A stretch of 10,632 bases of DNA from JBHJHK01 sp050330975 (GCA_050330975.1 JBHJHK010000092.1:1-10632), one strand, 5' to 3'; shown: positions 1 through 7,122, counted from the first letter of the stretch. Program-made: numbers and translations. Notes: generated by a model not told the origin, from the letters alone.

Positions 1-2506
1 GCTGTAACGCGGCAAAGCGGTGGTCGACGTACTGCTCCCCCACGGTGGGCGGGCAGGCGGGGACCAGGGGAGGGGGGGCGGCTTCTCCGGCTTCTTCGGA
101 GACCGGGGGGGCCGGGGGGGGTCTAGACAGGAGACTCTCCCGGGCAATGGCCACCAACCCCAGGCGCATGGGGGAGTCGGGGGCCGCCATGCGCTCCAAG
201 GCGATGGACGCCTGGACCGGCTCGATCAAGGGCGCCAGGGCCAAGTCGTCCAACAGGTCTTGCCACTGCTGGGCGTAGTCACTCAGGTACAGCTGGCAAA
301 TTTCCCCCTGGAGCTGCAAGGCGCTGTCTTGGCCGTCGTAGTAGCTGGTCCCCAACACCCAAGTGTCGCCGGCGGCGTCTTGGAGCACCTGGGGCAACTG
401 GCGACTGAGGAAGCGATAGTAGCCGACCCGGGTGTACAACCCCGATAGCGCCGTATCCAGGCTGCGGCCACTGGGACGCACCAACACCCGGTCGGCGTCC
501 AAACCCGCCGCCTGGCCCAGGCGAAACGGCGCCAGCCCCTGGGCTGTCACCTGGAGGCGGGCGTAGAGCCGCTGGGCCGTGGGCACCCGACTCAAACGGG
601 CCCGGGCCTCGGCCACCAACGGCTCACTCAAGGTGGGTACGGGCATCTGCTGGTGGTGGGCCAACAACACCTCCAAGTGCTCCGTCAAACGCCGGCGCTC
701 GCCGTCGTCCAGGCGAATGTCGTTGGCCCAGGCGTCGGCAAACCAGTTGCGAATCCCCGTCGCCTCAAAGCGCTCGGGAGTCCCCAACCGCAGATAAGCC
801 ACCAGGGTGGCGTAGAGGTCCTGGCCCGCCGAGCGGTGCAAGGCCTCCTCCAGTTGGACCACCAACCGCGGCAGCAGCGCCTCCCCCAACAACCGGTGGT
901 AGGCCGTCACCGGGGCGAGTTTGTCCCCCTGGTCAAATCCCGCCCCCCGAGTGCCCGGGGGAGAACCCTCCTGAGCCCCCCAGGGCAGCTGGCGGACGCC
1001 GTCGAGGATCGGTAGCGCCGCCACCGGGGCGCGATCCTCGGGCAGCAACACCCGGTTGCGGTCCTCCAGGGTATCGATGGCCGTCGAGGCTTCGGCCACC
1101 CCCAGCCAATTGGCCCGGTAGCTGGCGTAGAACCAAATCCCCAACCCCGCACCGATGGTCAACAGCGCCGCCAGACCCGCCGTGGTGACCCAGCGGGCGC
1201 GGCGCTCGCCGCGGCTGCGCTGCCCCACCAGTTCCGACTCGCCGATGGCCAACCGCAACGCCTCGGTGAGAAAGTAGCTCCGCCCCCGGCCGCCGGCGCT
1301 GGCCAAGGCCTGGGCCGCCAGCCCCAACCGGCTGGTCAAACGCCCCAACAGGCGGTCGATGGGGGTGCCCTGCTGGGTGGCACTGGTGAAGTACACCCCC
1401 CGGAGCCTGGCCGTGGCCTCGAAACGGTTGGCGGTGAACACCACCTCGACAAAGTCCTCCAGTGCCCCCTTCAAGGCGGCAAACTGCTGGGGGAAGCTGT
1501 GGATCAAATCCCGCCGGCGCATATCCCGCTCGTCCTGGAGCCTTTGGGTCTGCCACTGGATGAGCCGCTCCTCCAGGAGGTCAAATTCCGACCCCACCCG
1601 CTCCGCCACGGGGCTGGTGGTGCCGTCGCCGGGGTCGTCGGACACCGCCAACGGCAAGGTAAAGCCCCAGATCTGCTCCCGGCCGGCGCGGTCGAGGTCG
1701 GCGAAGAACTCCACAAAACCCACCAGCAGATCGCACTTGGTCACCAACAGGTAGATGGGCAGCCACACCCCTAGGCGCTCGTTCATCTCCGTCAACCGCC
1801 GGCGCAACAGCCCGGCCCACTCGGCGCGTCCCTCTTCGTCCATCTGGATCAAATCGGCGGCGCTGATGGCGACGAATACCCCGTTGAGGGGCCGGCGACG
1901 GCGGTGGCGGCGCAACAAGTCCAAGAGGGCCAGCCACTCCCCCTCGTCGACCCGGGCTTGCTCCTGGGTGGCGTAGCGCCCGGCGGTGTCCAGCAGCACC
2001 GCCTCGTCGGTGAACCACCAGTCGCACTGCTTGGTGCTCCCCACCCCCCGCACCGCCCGCTTGCCGTGGCTCTTGGCCAGGGGAAAGTTCAACCCCGAAT
2101 TGATCAGCGCTGTGGTCTTGCCGGTGCCGCTAGTGCCGATGATGGCGTACCACGGCAGCTGGTAGATGCGCACCTTAGCCCGGCGCAACGCCTTGAGGGT
2201 CCGCTGGAACTCCCGGCGCAATTCGGCGGTGTCGGGACGGGGACCGTCGTCCCCCTCCTTGGCCAGGGCCTTGGAGAACGACCCCTCCCGGCGGCGACTC
2301 ATCAGCCAGGCCACCAGGCAGTAGACGCCCCAGCCCACCAGCAACAGACCGATGGCCATCAGGCGGTTGGTGAGGGGGCGCAGGGGTGCAAAGTCCCCGA
2401 AGACCAGCAGCGGCCCCAAAAACCAGATGCCGACGGCAATGGGGCCCACGACGCCTAGCAGGGACAGTAAATTCAGCTTTTTGGCGAGCTCGATGAGGAC
2501 CGTCAT
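1..2506 (-). CDS. tssM: TssM (IcmF/ImpL/VasK), T6SS inner-membrane complex protein, C-terminus cut by window edge
   Basis: TssM is the large inner-membrane protein that, with TssL and usually the lipoprotein TssJ, forms the envelope-spanning T6SS membrane complex. About 835 residues are visible; family members are usually 1,100-1,200, so the periplasmic C-terminal part lies beyond the left edge. Two hydrophobic segments at about residues 13-36 and 50-69 anchor the N-terminus, followed by a cytoplasmic NTPase-like domain with a Walker A motif GTSGTGKTT (124-132), a Walker B-like LLDTAGRY (171-178) and a TKCD motif (256-259). A third membrane segment (about 439-462) leads to the periplasm. A proline-rich linker (about 794-824) precedes the conserved YVDHRFAALQ stretch at the window edge. 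ATG at 2506 is the only good start: an in-frame stop lies six codons upstream. No strong ribosome binding site is visible. It is 65 bases after the tssL stop, probably in the same operon. An intact Walker A is not universal in TssM, so NTP binding is plausible. Confidence 0.96.
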   Translation of the reverse strand, partial: MTVLIELAKKLNLLSLLGVVGPIAVGIWFLGPLLVFGDFAPLRPLTNRLMAIGLLLVGWGVYCLVAWLMSRRREGSFSKALAKEGDDGPRPDTAELRREFQRTLKALRRAKVRIYQLPWYAIIGTSGTGKTTALINSGLNFPLAKSHGKRAVRGVGSTKQCDWWFTDEAVLLDTAGRYATQEQARVDEGEWLALLDLLRRHRRRRPLNGVFVAISAADLIQMDEEGRAEWAGLLRRRLTEMNERLGVWLPIYLLVTKCDLLVGFVEFFADLDRAGREQIWGFTLPLAVSDDPGDGTTSPVAERVGSEFDLLEERLIQWQTQRLQDERDMRRRDLIHSFPQQFAALKGALEDFVEVVFTANRFEATARLRGVYFTSATQQGTPIDRLLGRLTSRLGLAAQALASAGGRGRSYFLTEALRLAIGESELVGQRSRGERRARWVTTAGLAALLTIGAGLGIWFYASYRANWLGVAEASTAIDTLEDRNRVLLPEDRAPVAALPILDGVRQLPWGAQEGSPPGTRGAGFDQGDKLAPVTAYHRLLGEALLPRLVVQLEEALHRSAGQDLYATLVAYLRLGTPERFEATGIRNWFADAWANDIRLDDGERRRLTEHLEVLLAHHQQMPVPTLSEPLVAEARARLSRVPTAQRLYARLQVTAQGLAPFRLGQAAGLDADRVLVRPSGRSLDTALSGLYTRVGYYRFLSRQLPQVLQDAAGDTWVLGTSYYDGQDSALQLQGEICQLYLSDYAQQWQDLLDDLALAPLIEPVQASIALERMAAPDSPMRLGLVAIARESLLSRPPPAPPVSEEAGEAAPPPLVPACPPTVGEQYVDHRFAALQ
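47..121 (+). other. G-rich tracts with G-quadruplex potential inside tssM
   Basis: The plus strand (template for tssM) has GGG, GGG, GGGG, GGGG and a seven-G run between 47 and 78 with loops of one to five bases, then seven- and eight-G runs at 105-111 and 114-121. They encode the proline-rich linker of TssM through CCC codons. The tssM frame is intact across all of them. Confidence 0.6.
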
Positions 2507-2571
2507 GGCGAGTGCTCGATTTCAGAGGACAAGGGCGCGCGCGGGCGCGGCGAGAAAACGGCGCGGGTCCC
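2507..2571. other. tssL-tssM spacer, alternating CG-rich
   Basis: This 65-base gap contains an almost pure C/G stretch at about 2534-2552 with alternating GC dinucleotides. It could fold locally or weaken translational coupling between tssL and tssM. No promoter or terminator with a T run is visible, so both genes probably share one transcript. Confidence 0.4.
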
Positions 2572-3988
2572 TCAGCCGGGGGGCACCGGGCTCAACAGGC
2601 TGATGTCCACCCGTCGATTGAGGGCCCGGTTGGCGGGGGTGTCGTTGGCCACCAGGGGCTCGGCGTCGGATTTGCCCTCGGCGATCACCCGCTCGGGGTC
2701 GACCATAACACCCGTGAGGATGGCCCGCACCGCCTCGGCCCGGGCCTGGGACAAGTGCCAATTGGAGGGAAAGCGCAGGGTGCGAATGGGAATGTTGTCG
2801 GTGAGACCAGTGCCCAAAATGCCCCCGGGGTAGTCCTCCAGGGAACGCACCACCCGTTGGAGCACCGGGACAATGGCCTCCTTGACCTGGGCGCTCCCCG
2901 AGGCGAATAGCCCATCCCCCTGGAAGCGGACGATCAGGCGCTCCTCGACGATATCCACTTCCACCAACCCCTGGTCGATTTCCCGGCGGAGGAAATCCAC
3001 CGGCATGGTGGGGCGGGCGGGACTCGGCGCCACGGCGGCCATTTCCATGGTGGCCGAAGAGGCCAGGGGGGGGGCGGGTCGCAGGGCCGCCAGGGCTCGG
3101 GCCGGCGGGTCGGAGGCGCGGTTGAGGTTGAACAACAACGCCCCGTAGAGGGCCAGCAGGAAAGCGGCGGTCAAGGCGGCCACGCTCCACAGGGGCGGGA
3201 GGGCAAAGCGCCGTCTGGCCTTGGTGGTGACGGCGAAGTCGCCGCCAAAGGGGGACAACCGGGCCAGCTGCTCCGCCGAGGCGGTTTGGATGGCCCGGTG
3301 GACCCGGGCGCGGCTCTCCTCTAGCTGGGCCTGGCCCGCGGGACCCAACACCCGGTAGCGGCCCTGGAACCCCAAACACAAACAGAGGTACATGAGTTCC
3401 AACAGCGGCCGCTGGTCGTCGGGGGCCTGGAGGAGGCGCTCTAGGATCACAAAGAACTTTTCCCCCCCCCTCGGCCTCCCGGTGGAAGGTCACCAGCAAA
3501 TTCTCCTGGCGCCACGCCCCCGACCCCCCCCAGGGGGTATTGTGGACCACGTCGTCCAAGGCGCTGCACAGGGCGTAGCGGGCCCGGACTACGGTCTGGT
3601 CGTCGATGCCCCGGCGGCGGGCTTCGGCCTCGAAGGCCTTGATCAAACCCACGGCCTCCCGGCGCAAGCGGCTCTGGTCGTCGTGGAAAGCGGTGTTGCG
3701 CAGGGCCCCCATGAGGTTCAACAGCCCCGTGGCCGCCCCCACCAATGGGTTGTCCGGGCGGTAGCTCGACTCCTGGTCCGATTCGGCGGGGGCGTCGCCG
3801 ACGGCGACGGTATCGGGCTCAAAGTGGGAGGAGGCTGGGACCTGGGCCCCGGGGCGCAGGGTTTCATCGACGGAAACCGATCTGGCCCCCGGGCGCAGGG
3901 TCTCGTCGATCGAGGTGGATTTGATCGACCCGCCGGTGGACTCGGCGCCGGGGGCGTCGAAATCGGCAAAGGGGTTGTCGCGGCTCAC
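2572..3988 (-). CDS. tssL: TssL (DotU/ImpK) with C-terminal OmpA-like peptidoglycan-binding domain; apparent one-base frameshift
   Basis: TssL is the second inner-membrane core protein of the T6SS and the partner of TssM and TssK. With one base removed from the C run at 3462-3470 it reads as 471 residues. The N-terminus MSRDNPFADF is followed by two tandem DETLRPGA motifs (28-35 and 41-48). The cytoplasmic DotU domain (about 80-250) shows TPWGGSGAW, FHREAEGGEKFF and LLELMYLCLCLGFQGRYR. One membrane segment lies at about 266-288. A periplasmic OmpA-like domain follows (about 345-466), with TDNIPI, FPSNWHLSQARAEAV and NRRVDI. The usual histidine of the GHTD motif is leucine here (L395). GTG at 3988 is preferred: its GTGA overlaps the tssK stop, a GAGG site lies six bases upstream, and TssL proteins often begin with an MSxxNPF-like sequence. 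A GTG at 4015 is in frame but less likely. As written, the frame shifts after about residue 175 and stays open to 2522. The cause may be sequencing error, mutation or slippage. Confidence 0.93.
3462..3470 (-). other. nine-base C run (G run in mRNA) carrying the tssL frameshift
   Basis: The coding strand reads GCC GA, nine G, then AAAAG. With eight G the protein continues AEGGEKFFVILERL, the conserved DotU motif. With nine it becomes AEGGGKVLCD and the family match is lost. The two reading frames each match TssL on one side of this run, so the shift can be placed here. Confidence 0.9.
3842..3913 (-). repeat. tandem 13-residue repeat in the TssL N-terminus (DETLRPGA twice)
   Basis: Two copies with a 39-base period encode SIDETLRPGAR and SVDETLRPGAQ. 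Both lie in the low-complexity cytoplasmic tail before the DotU domain. The DNA copies are similar but not identical, with silent differences, so the repeat appears to be kept at the protein level. Threonines 30 and 43 are the shared candidate phosphorylation sites. Confidence 0.8.
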
Positions 3989-5310
3989 GAGGCACCTCGC
4001 CGACGCACGGCCCACAGGGCCAGGTCTAGCCCCGGCAGGTCACCGGCCACGTGGAGGGCCAAACCGCCGGAGTTTTGCAGGTCTTTCCAGTACTCGCCGC
4101 GCTGGTCCAGGGCGAAGTAGGTGGCGTCGGCGTAGTAGGGCAGCTCCCGGGGCGGGGTGTTGAGGACGCTCAAACCGATGCCGGGGAGGTGGGAGTTGAC
4201 AAACTGGGCGATGCGCTCCACCGAGCCCAACTTGGTTTGGGCGGGGAAGCGGCTGCGGATGACATCGGCGGGCAGGTCGGCCCGCACCGCCAAGTAAAAA
4301 TAGGCGTTGCCGATCAGGCTTCGGTCGGTGATGGGGGCCACGCGGATGCCGTAGCGGCGTTGCTCCAAGGGCAACTGGACCGCCGCCTCCTGCTCTTCGA
4401 GGCTGAGGAGCTGCCGCAGCTCGGCCATCAACGGGGCGAAGGTGGCAGTGAGGTTTTCGTGGCGGTAGACGCCGAAGTCCCCCCGGGGCCGCCGCCCGGG
4501 GGCAAAGGTGGCCAACTCCCCCGCCAGGGGCAGTAGGGTCTGGTAGAGGACCTCGGGGTGGAGGCCATCCACCTCGGTCAAATGGGCCAACAGGGGTTGA
4601 TAGCGGTTGACCACCATCAGGCGCAGGAACTGGGCCATCTGGACCCCGGCCCGCTGGGCCAAGGCGTCCCCCCGCTGGCGCAATAGCCCCAACAGCTCCA
4701 CGGTAAAGCCCGCCAAAATGGCGCTGGCTCGGCAGTCGAGGCAGGGGGGAATGAACTCCCGGTCCAAAACCACCTCTTGGCTGGCCCGGCGCTCGCGGAT
4801 CTTGGCCACCGCCGTGGCGGCGTACTGGCCGATGTTGGCGGAGTCGAGCAACAACCGAAAGCGCCGCCGACCCACCTCGATGGCCGCCATCCCTCCGGCG
4901 TTGGCCACGGTGTCCCGCACCTCGGTCTCCACGGCCCGAAAGCGCCCCGCCGCCAAGGGCGAGGGATCGCGGTCGGTGTCCATCAGACCCTCTTGGGCCA
5001 CGGGCAAGGCCAAAAACACCTGGGCGTCCCGGGCGGTTTCCGGCACCTCCATGGGTGGGGGGGGCTCGTCGTCGTCGGGGATGGCAAAGGGGGTGCCATC
5101 GGGGAGCAATCCCGTGGCCCGGGCCACGGCGAGGCGGCCAATCTCCAGGGCGTTGGCGTCGATGGTCAACGTCGCCACCCCCCAGGCGTCGCCCCGCAAG
5201 GGTCTACAGCGGGCCTGGACCAGGGCGTCGATGTAGCGGTCTTGCTGTTGAAAGTGTTGAGGGCGCAAAAACATGCCCTCGGACCAGGCGACTTTGTTGC
5301 GCCAGGTCAC
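3985..5310 (-). CDS. tssK: TssK (ImpJ/VasE), T6SS baseplate-membrane adaptor
   Basis: TssK is the trimeric cytoplasmic adaptor that joins the baseplate (TssF/TssG) to TssL/TssM. The product has 441 residues, the usual family length. The N-terminal signature VAWSEGMFLRPQHFQQQDRY (7-26) is diagnostic. Other conserved stretches are NRYQPLLAHL (235-244), LHPEVLYQTLLPLAGELATF (250-269) and a C-terminal ALHVAGDLPGLDLALWAV (418-435). The start is GTG at 5310. A strong GGGAGGGG ribosome binding site at 5318-5325 lies seven bases upstream, and this start puts the signature at the expected distance from the N-terminus. No frameshift is visible. The stop overlaps the tssL start by four bases, which suggests translational coupling of two proteins that bind each other. 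It is separated from the upstream fha gene by 125 bases. Confidence 0.98.
   Translation of the reverse strand: MTWRNKVAWSEGMFLRPQHFQQQDRYIDALVQARCRPLRGDAWGVATLTIDANALEIGRLAVARATGLLPDGTPFAIPDDDEPPPPMEVPETARDAQVFLALPVAQEGLMDTDRDPSPLAAGRFRAVETEVRDTVANAGGMAAIEVGRRRFRLLLDSANIGQYAATAVAKIRERRASQEVVLDREFIPPCLDCRASAILAGFTVELLGLLRQRGDALAQRAGVQMAQFLRLMVVNRYQPLLAHLTEVDGLHPEVLYQTLLPLAGELATFAPGRRPRGDFGVYRHENLTATFAPLMAELRQLLSLEEQEAAVQLPLEQRRYGIRVAPITDRSLIGNAYFYLAVRADLPADVIRSRFPAQTKLGSVERIAQFVNSHLPGIGLSVLNTPPRELPYYADATYFALDQRGEYWKDLQNSGGLALHVAGDLPGLDLALWAVRRRGAS
3995..3998 (-). promoter_or_regulatory. ribosome binding site for tssL
   Basis: GAGG on the minus strand lies six bases before the GTG at 3988, inside the last codons of tssK. 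It supports the overlapping GTGA start over the GTG at 4015. Confidence 0.6.
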
Positions 5311-5435
5311 CGGAAAACCCCTCCCAGGGCCGGCTGGGGTGGGCGCACAGTGCTCGGGAATGGGTACATGGACATCGCCAACCTAGGCAGTGGGGCAGTG
5401 ATGCAAATCGCCCCAACGGTATCACAAATTCGCCG
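5311..5435. other. fha-tssK spacer
   Basis: This 125-base gap is unusually long for an otherwise tight minus-strand group. It holds a two-copy 8-base tandem repeat GGCAGTGG/GGCAGTGA (5386-5401) and a spaced inverted repeat GTGAT...ATCAC on the minus strand near the fha stop. I see no convincing promoter and no terminator with a T run, so read-through from fha to tssK is likely. Confidence 0.4.
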
Positions 5436-6713
5436 TCACAAACTCTTTACCAACCGCTGGTAGGCCCGGACGAACTCCTCGTGGAGCTCGCTGTTGAAGT
5501 CCTCCTCGGCCTCTTTGATGATCTCGTCGTAGAGTTCGATGTACAAGTCCCAGTACTTGGCCTTGCGGCTACCGGGCAACAGGCTGTCCAGCAGGGATTG
5601 TCTATCGAGGCGCTTGGCCAGGGGCTCGGGGTCAAAGCGAGCCAGGAGGTGGGCCAGTGATGCCCGCATGCCGGCGACGATGGCCAGGTGGTGGGCCCGC
5701 AGGTCTTTGAGGGATTCTTCCAAGGCCTCCTCGGGCCCCATAAAGCCCTTGAGCTCCCGGCTGAAAAACGCCTGGATGGCCTTGGTGCCATCGGGGGCGA
5801 ATTTGAGGGGGTTGGCCTTGGTGAGCCCCCCCAAAGCCGTGTGCTCCAGTTGAAACTGGGTCTTGAATTCCCGGCGGTCTTGCAAGGCGGCCATGAGGCC
5901 GTCGCAGGTGAGGCGCACCATGGCTCCTAGGCGCTCCATAAACGCCTCCAACGCCTCCCCCTCCAGGGTGGCTAGATCGATACCCGCCCCCTTGGCAAAG
6001 GCGGCCAGGGCCCGGTGGGGGTCCCCGCCCGCCGGCCCCGAGGAGACGGTTGGCCCGGCGGCGCCGGCCGCAGCAGGGGAGGCCACCTCTTGGTGCAACC
6101 AATCGGTGGGGATCATCCCCGGCATCGCCTCGGCGGCGTCGAAACGGCCCTCGTCCACCGGGGCGGGGGGCGGAGATATGGGAGGCGCTTCCCGGGTGTC
6201 AAAGCCAAAGTCCTCTCCCCAGGTATCATCCCCAGACCGCGGCCCCGAGGCCAAGAGGTCGTCGGTGTCGTCGTCGACCATCAACGTGGGGGCCACGGGG
6301 GAGATGGGCGACGGCTTGGGCGACCCAGAGCTCGAGAGGTCGGCGCCGTCGAAAAAGGGGTCGGGCCCGTCATCGGGTAGACCCTCGCCAAAGGCATCCA
6401 CCAACACCTCGATCTCGTAGGGGCCGAGCTTGAGGCGATCGCCGTGGCACAGCCTGGCCTTGGTTCCCCGTCCCAGGGGCGCTTTGCTGTCGTTGAGAAA
6501 AACCCCGTTGGTGCTGGTGTCGGTGACGACGTAGACGCCGTCGCGACCCTGAATGAGGCAATGGCGAGCGGACAACATGCGCTCGGGGTCACTCAGTACC
6601 CAGTCGTTGTCCGGGGCGCGGCCAATGGAGAGCGCGCCCCCCCGCAGCCGACATTCGCCGGTGAGCGCCGGCGACTTGGGACTGCGGTTGAGTAGGCGCA
6701 GCGTCAGCGACAT
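5436..6713 (-). CDS. tagH: TagH/Fha (ImpI), T6SS-associated FHA-domain protein
   Basis: This protein is the phosphothreonine reader found in many T6SS loci; in characterised systems it acts in post-translational activation with the PpkA kinase and PppA phosphatase. The product has 425 residues. An N-terminal FHA domain (about 8-105) carries the expected binding residues: GR at 31-32, SARH at 48-51 and TSTNG at 66-70. An acidic and proline-rich linker follows (about 110-230), including TLMVDDDTDDLL (143-154), which has potential phosphoacceptors. The C-terminal region (about 231-425) matches the TagH-specific domain, with KANPLKFAPDGTKAIQAFF and LRAHHLAIVAGMRASL. ATG at 6713 has a CGAGG site about nine bases upstream. 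It is the first gene of the minus-strand group, so its promoter should lie in the divergent region. No kinase or phosphatase gene is seen in the window. Confidence 0.95.
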   Translation of the reverse strand: MSLTLRLLNRSPKSPALTGECRLRGGALSIGRAPDNDWVLSDPERMLSARHCLIQGRDGVYVVTDTSTNGVFLNDSKAPLGRGTKARLCHGDRLKLGPYEIEVLVDAFGEGLPDDGPDPFFDGADLSSSGSPKPSPISPVAPTLMVDDDTDDLLASGPRSGDDTWGEDFGFDTREAPPISPPPAPVDEGRFDAAEAMPGMIPTDWLHQEVASPAAAGAAGPTVSSGPAGGDPHRALAAFAKGAGIDLATLEGEALEAFMERLGAMVRLTCDGLMAALQDRREFKTQFQLEHTALGGLTKANPLKFAPDGTKAIQAFFSRELKGFMGPEEALEESLKDLRAHHLAIVAGMRASLAHLLARFDPEPLAKRLDRQSLLDSLLPGSRKAKYWDLYIELYDEIIKEAEEDFNSELHEEFVRAYQRLVKSL

Positions 6714-6753
6714 CGAGTTATACCTCGTTACGCATTATTTGTGGCAAGATCGC

Positions 6754-6769
6754 GGGGGCTTTGGCCCCC
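6754..6769. promoter_or_regulatory. GC-rich hairpin in the fha upstream region
   Basis: GGGGGC-TTTG-GCCCCC forms a six-base-pair stem with a four-base loop, 41 bases upstream of the fha start codon. Neither strand has a following T run, so it is not a typical terminator. It may be an operator or a 5' leader structure of the fha transcript. Confidence 0.4.
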
Positions 6770-6853
6770 ATGAGCCAAGGTGCTGTGGAAACCACCTGGA
6801 ACGGCGGTTGAGTCCCCGAGGCTGGATTCCCTCCCACGGTGGAGACGCGCACA

Positions 6854-6934
6854 ATGGCGGCTTTAAAACCAGAGTTGCATTTTACGGCAAATGTGCCAAA
6901 TATTACCCAAACCAGGACCCAGGTCGACCCATAA
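6854..6934 (+). CDS. possible 26-residue small ORF of unknown function
   Basis: ATG at 6854 to TAA at 6934 encodes a 26-residue peptide starting MAALKPELHF, with a GGAG about ten bases upstream. It lies in the most AT-rich part of the divergent region and matches nothing I recognise. It could be a leader peptide or chance, and chance is more likely given its size. Confidence 0.12.
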   Translation: MAALKPELHFTANVPNITQTRTQVDP

Positions 6935-6938
6935 TCAC

Positions 6939-6962
6939 AGGGATGAGAAGAAAGGGATGAGA
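6939..6962. repeat. two-copy direct repeat AGGGATGAGA
   Basis: Two exact 10-base copies (6939-6948 and 6953-6962) lie 14 bases apart start to start in the divergent region. This could be a pair of half-sites for a regulator, but no known operator is recognised. Confidence 0.5.
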
Positions 6963-7024
6963 GTCAAGACATCTCGGCGCCCAACGATCAGACGATGTAC
7001 GCCCATCACCCGTGGTAAAGTCAC

Positions 7025-7053
7025 CTGACATTCGCCGCGGCGTTTGGCAAGAT
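7025..7053 (+). promoter_or_regulatory. weak sigma-70-like promoter candidate with palindromic spacer
   Basis: CTGACA (7025-7030, five of six matches to the -35 consensus) is followed after 17 bases by CAAGAT (7048-7053, three of six to the -10). The spacer contains the perfect palindrome CGCCGCGGCG (7033-7042), which could be an operator. If active, transcription would begin near 7060 and meet the hairpin at 7098-7122 before tssA. The weak -10 keeps confidence low. Confidence 0.22.
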
Positions 7054-7097
7054 AGACCTTTCGTCCATCTTTCATACATCTTTTGCGCTTCCCATGG

Positions 7098-7122
7098 GCC
7101 GGGTTCATCCCCCGGCGTTTTT
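7098..7122 (+). terminator. terminator-like hairpin upstream of tssA
   Basis: GCCGGG (7098-7103) and CCCGGC (7111-7116) form a six-base-pair GC stem with loop TTCATCC, followed by GTTTTT (7117-7122). This is the layout of an intrinsic terminator on the plus strand. It ends 80 bases before the tssA start. No recognisable gene precedes it on this strand, so it would act as a leader attenuator or end a short RNA from the divergent region. Confidence 0.5.

Noticed and set aside
2522..3465. Long open continuation of the shifted tssL frame past the nine-C run
   Set aside because: The translated product after the run is Pro/Gly/Arg-rich with no family match, while the other frame gives the expected TssL sequence. 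It is a by-product of the frameshift.
3524..3531. Eight-base C run as a second frameshift in tssL
   Set aside because: The conserved TPWGGSGAW sequence reads correctly through it, so the frame is intact there.
3986..4015. Upstream GTG start for tssL at 4015
   Set aside because: It would add nine residues lying over the tssK end, whereas GTG at 3988 has a GAGG at six bases, overlaps the tssK stop as GTGA and gives a family-like N-terminus.
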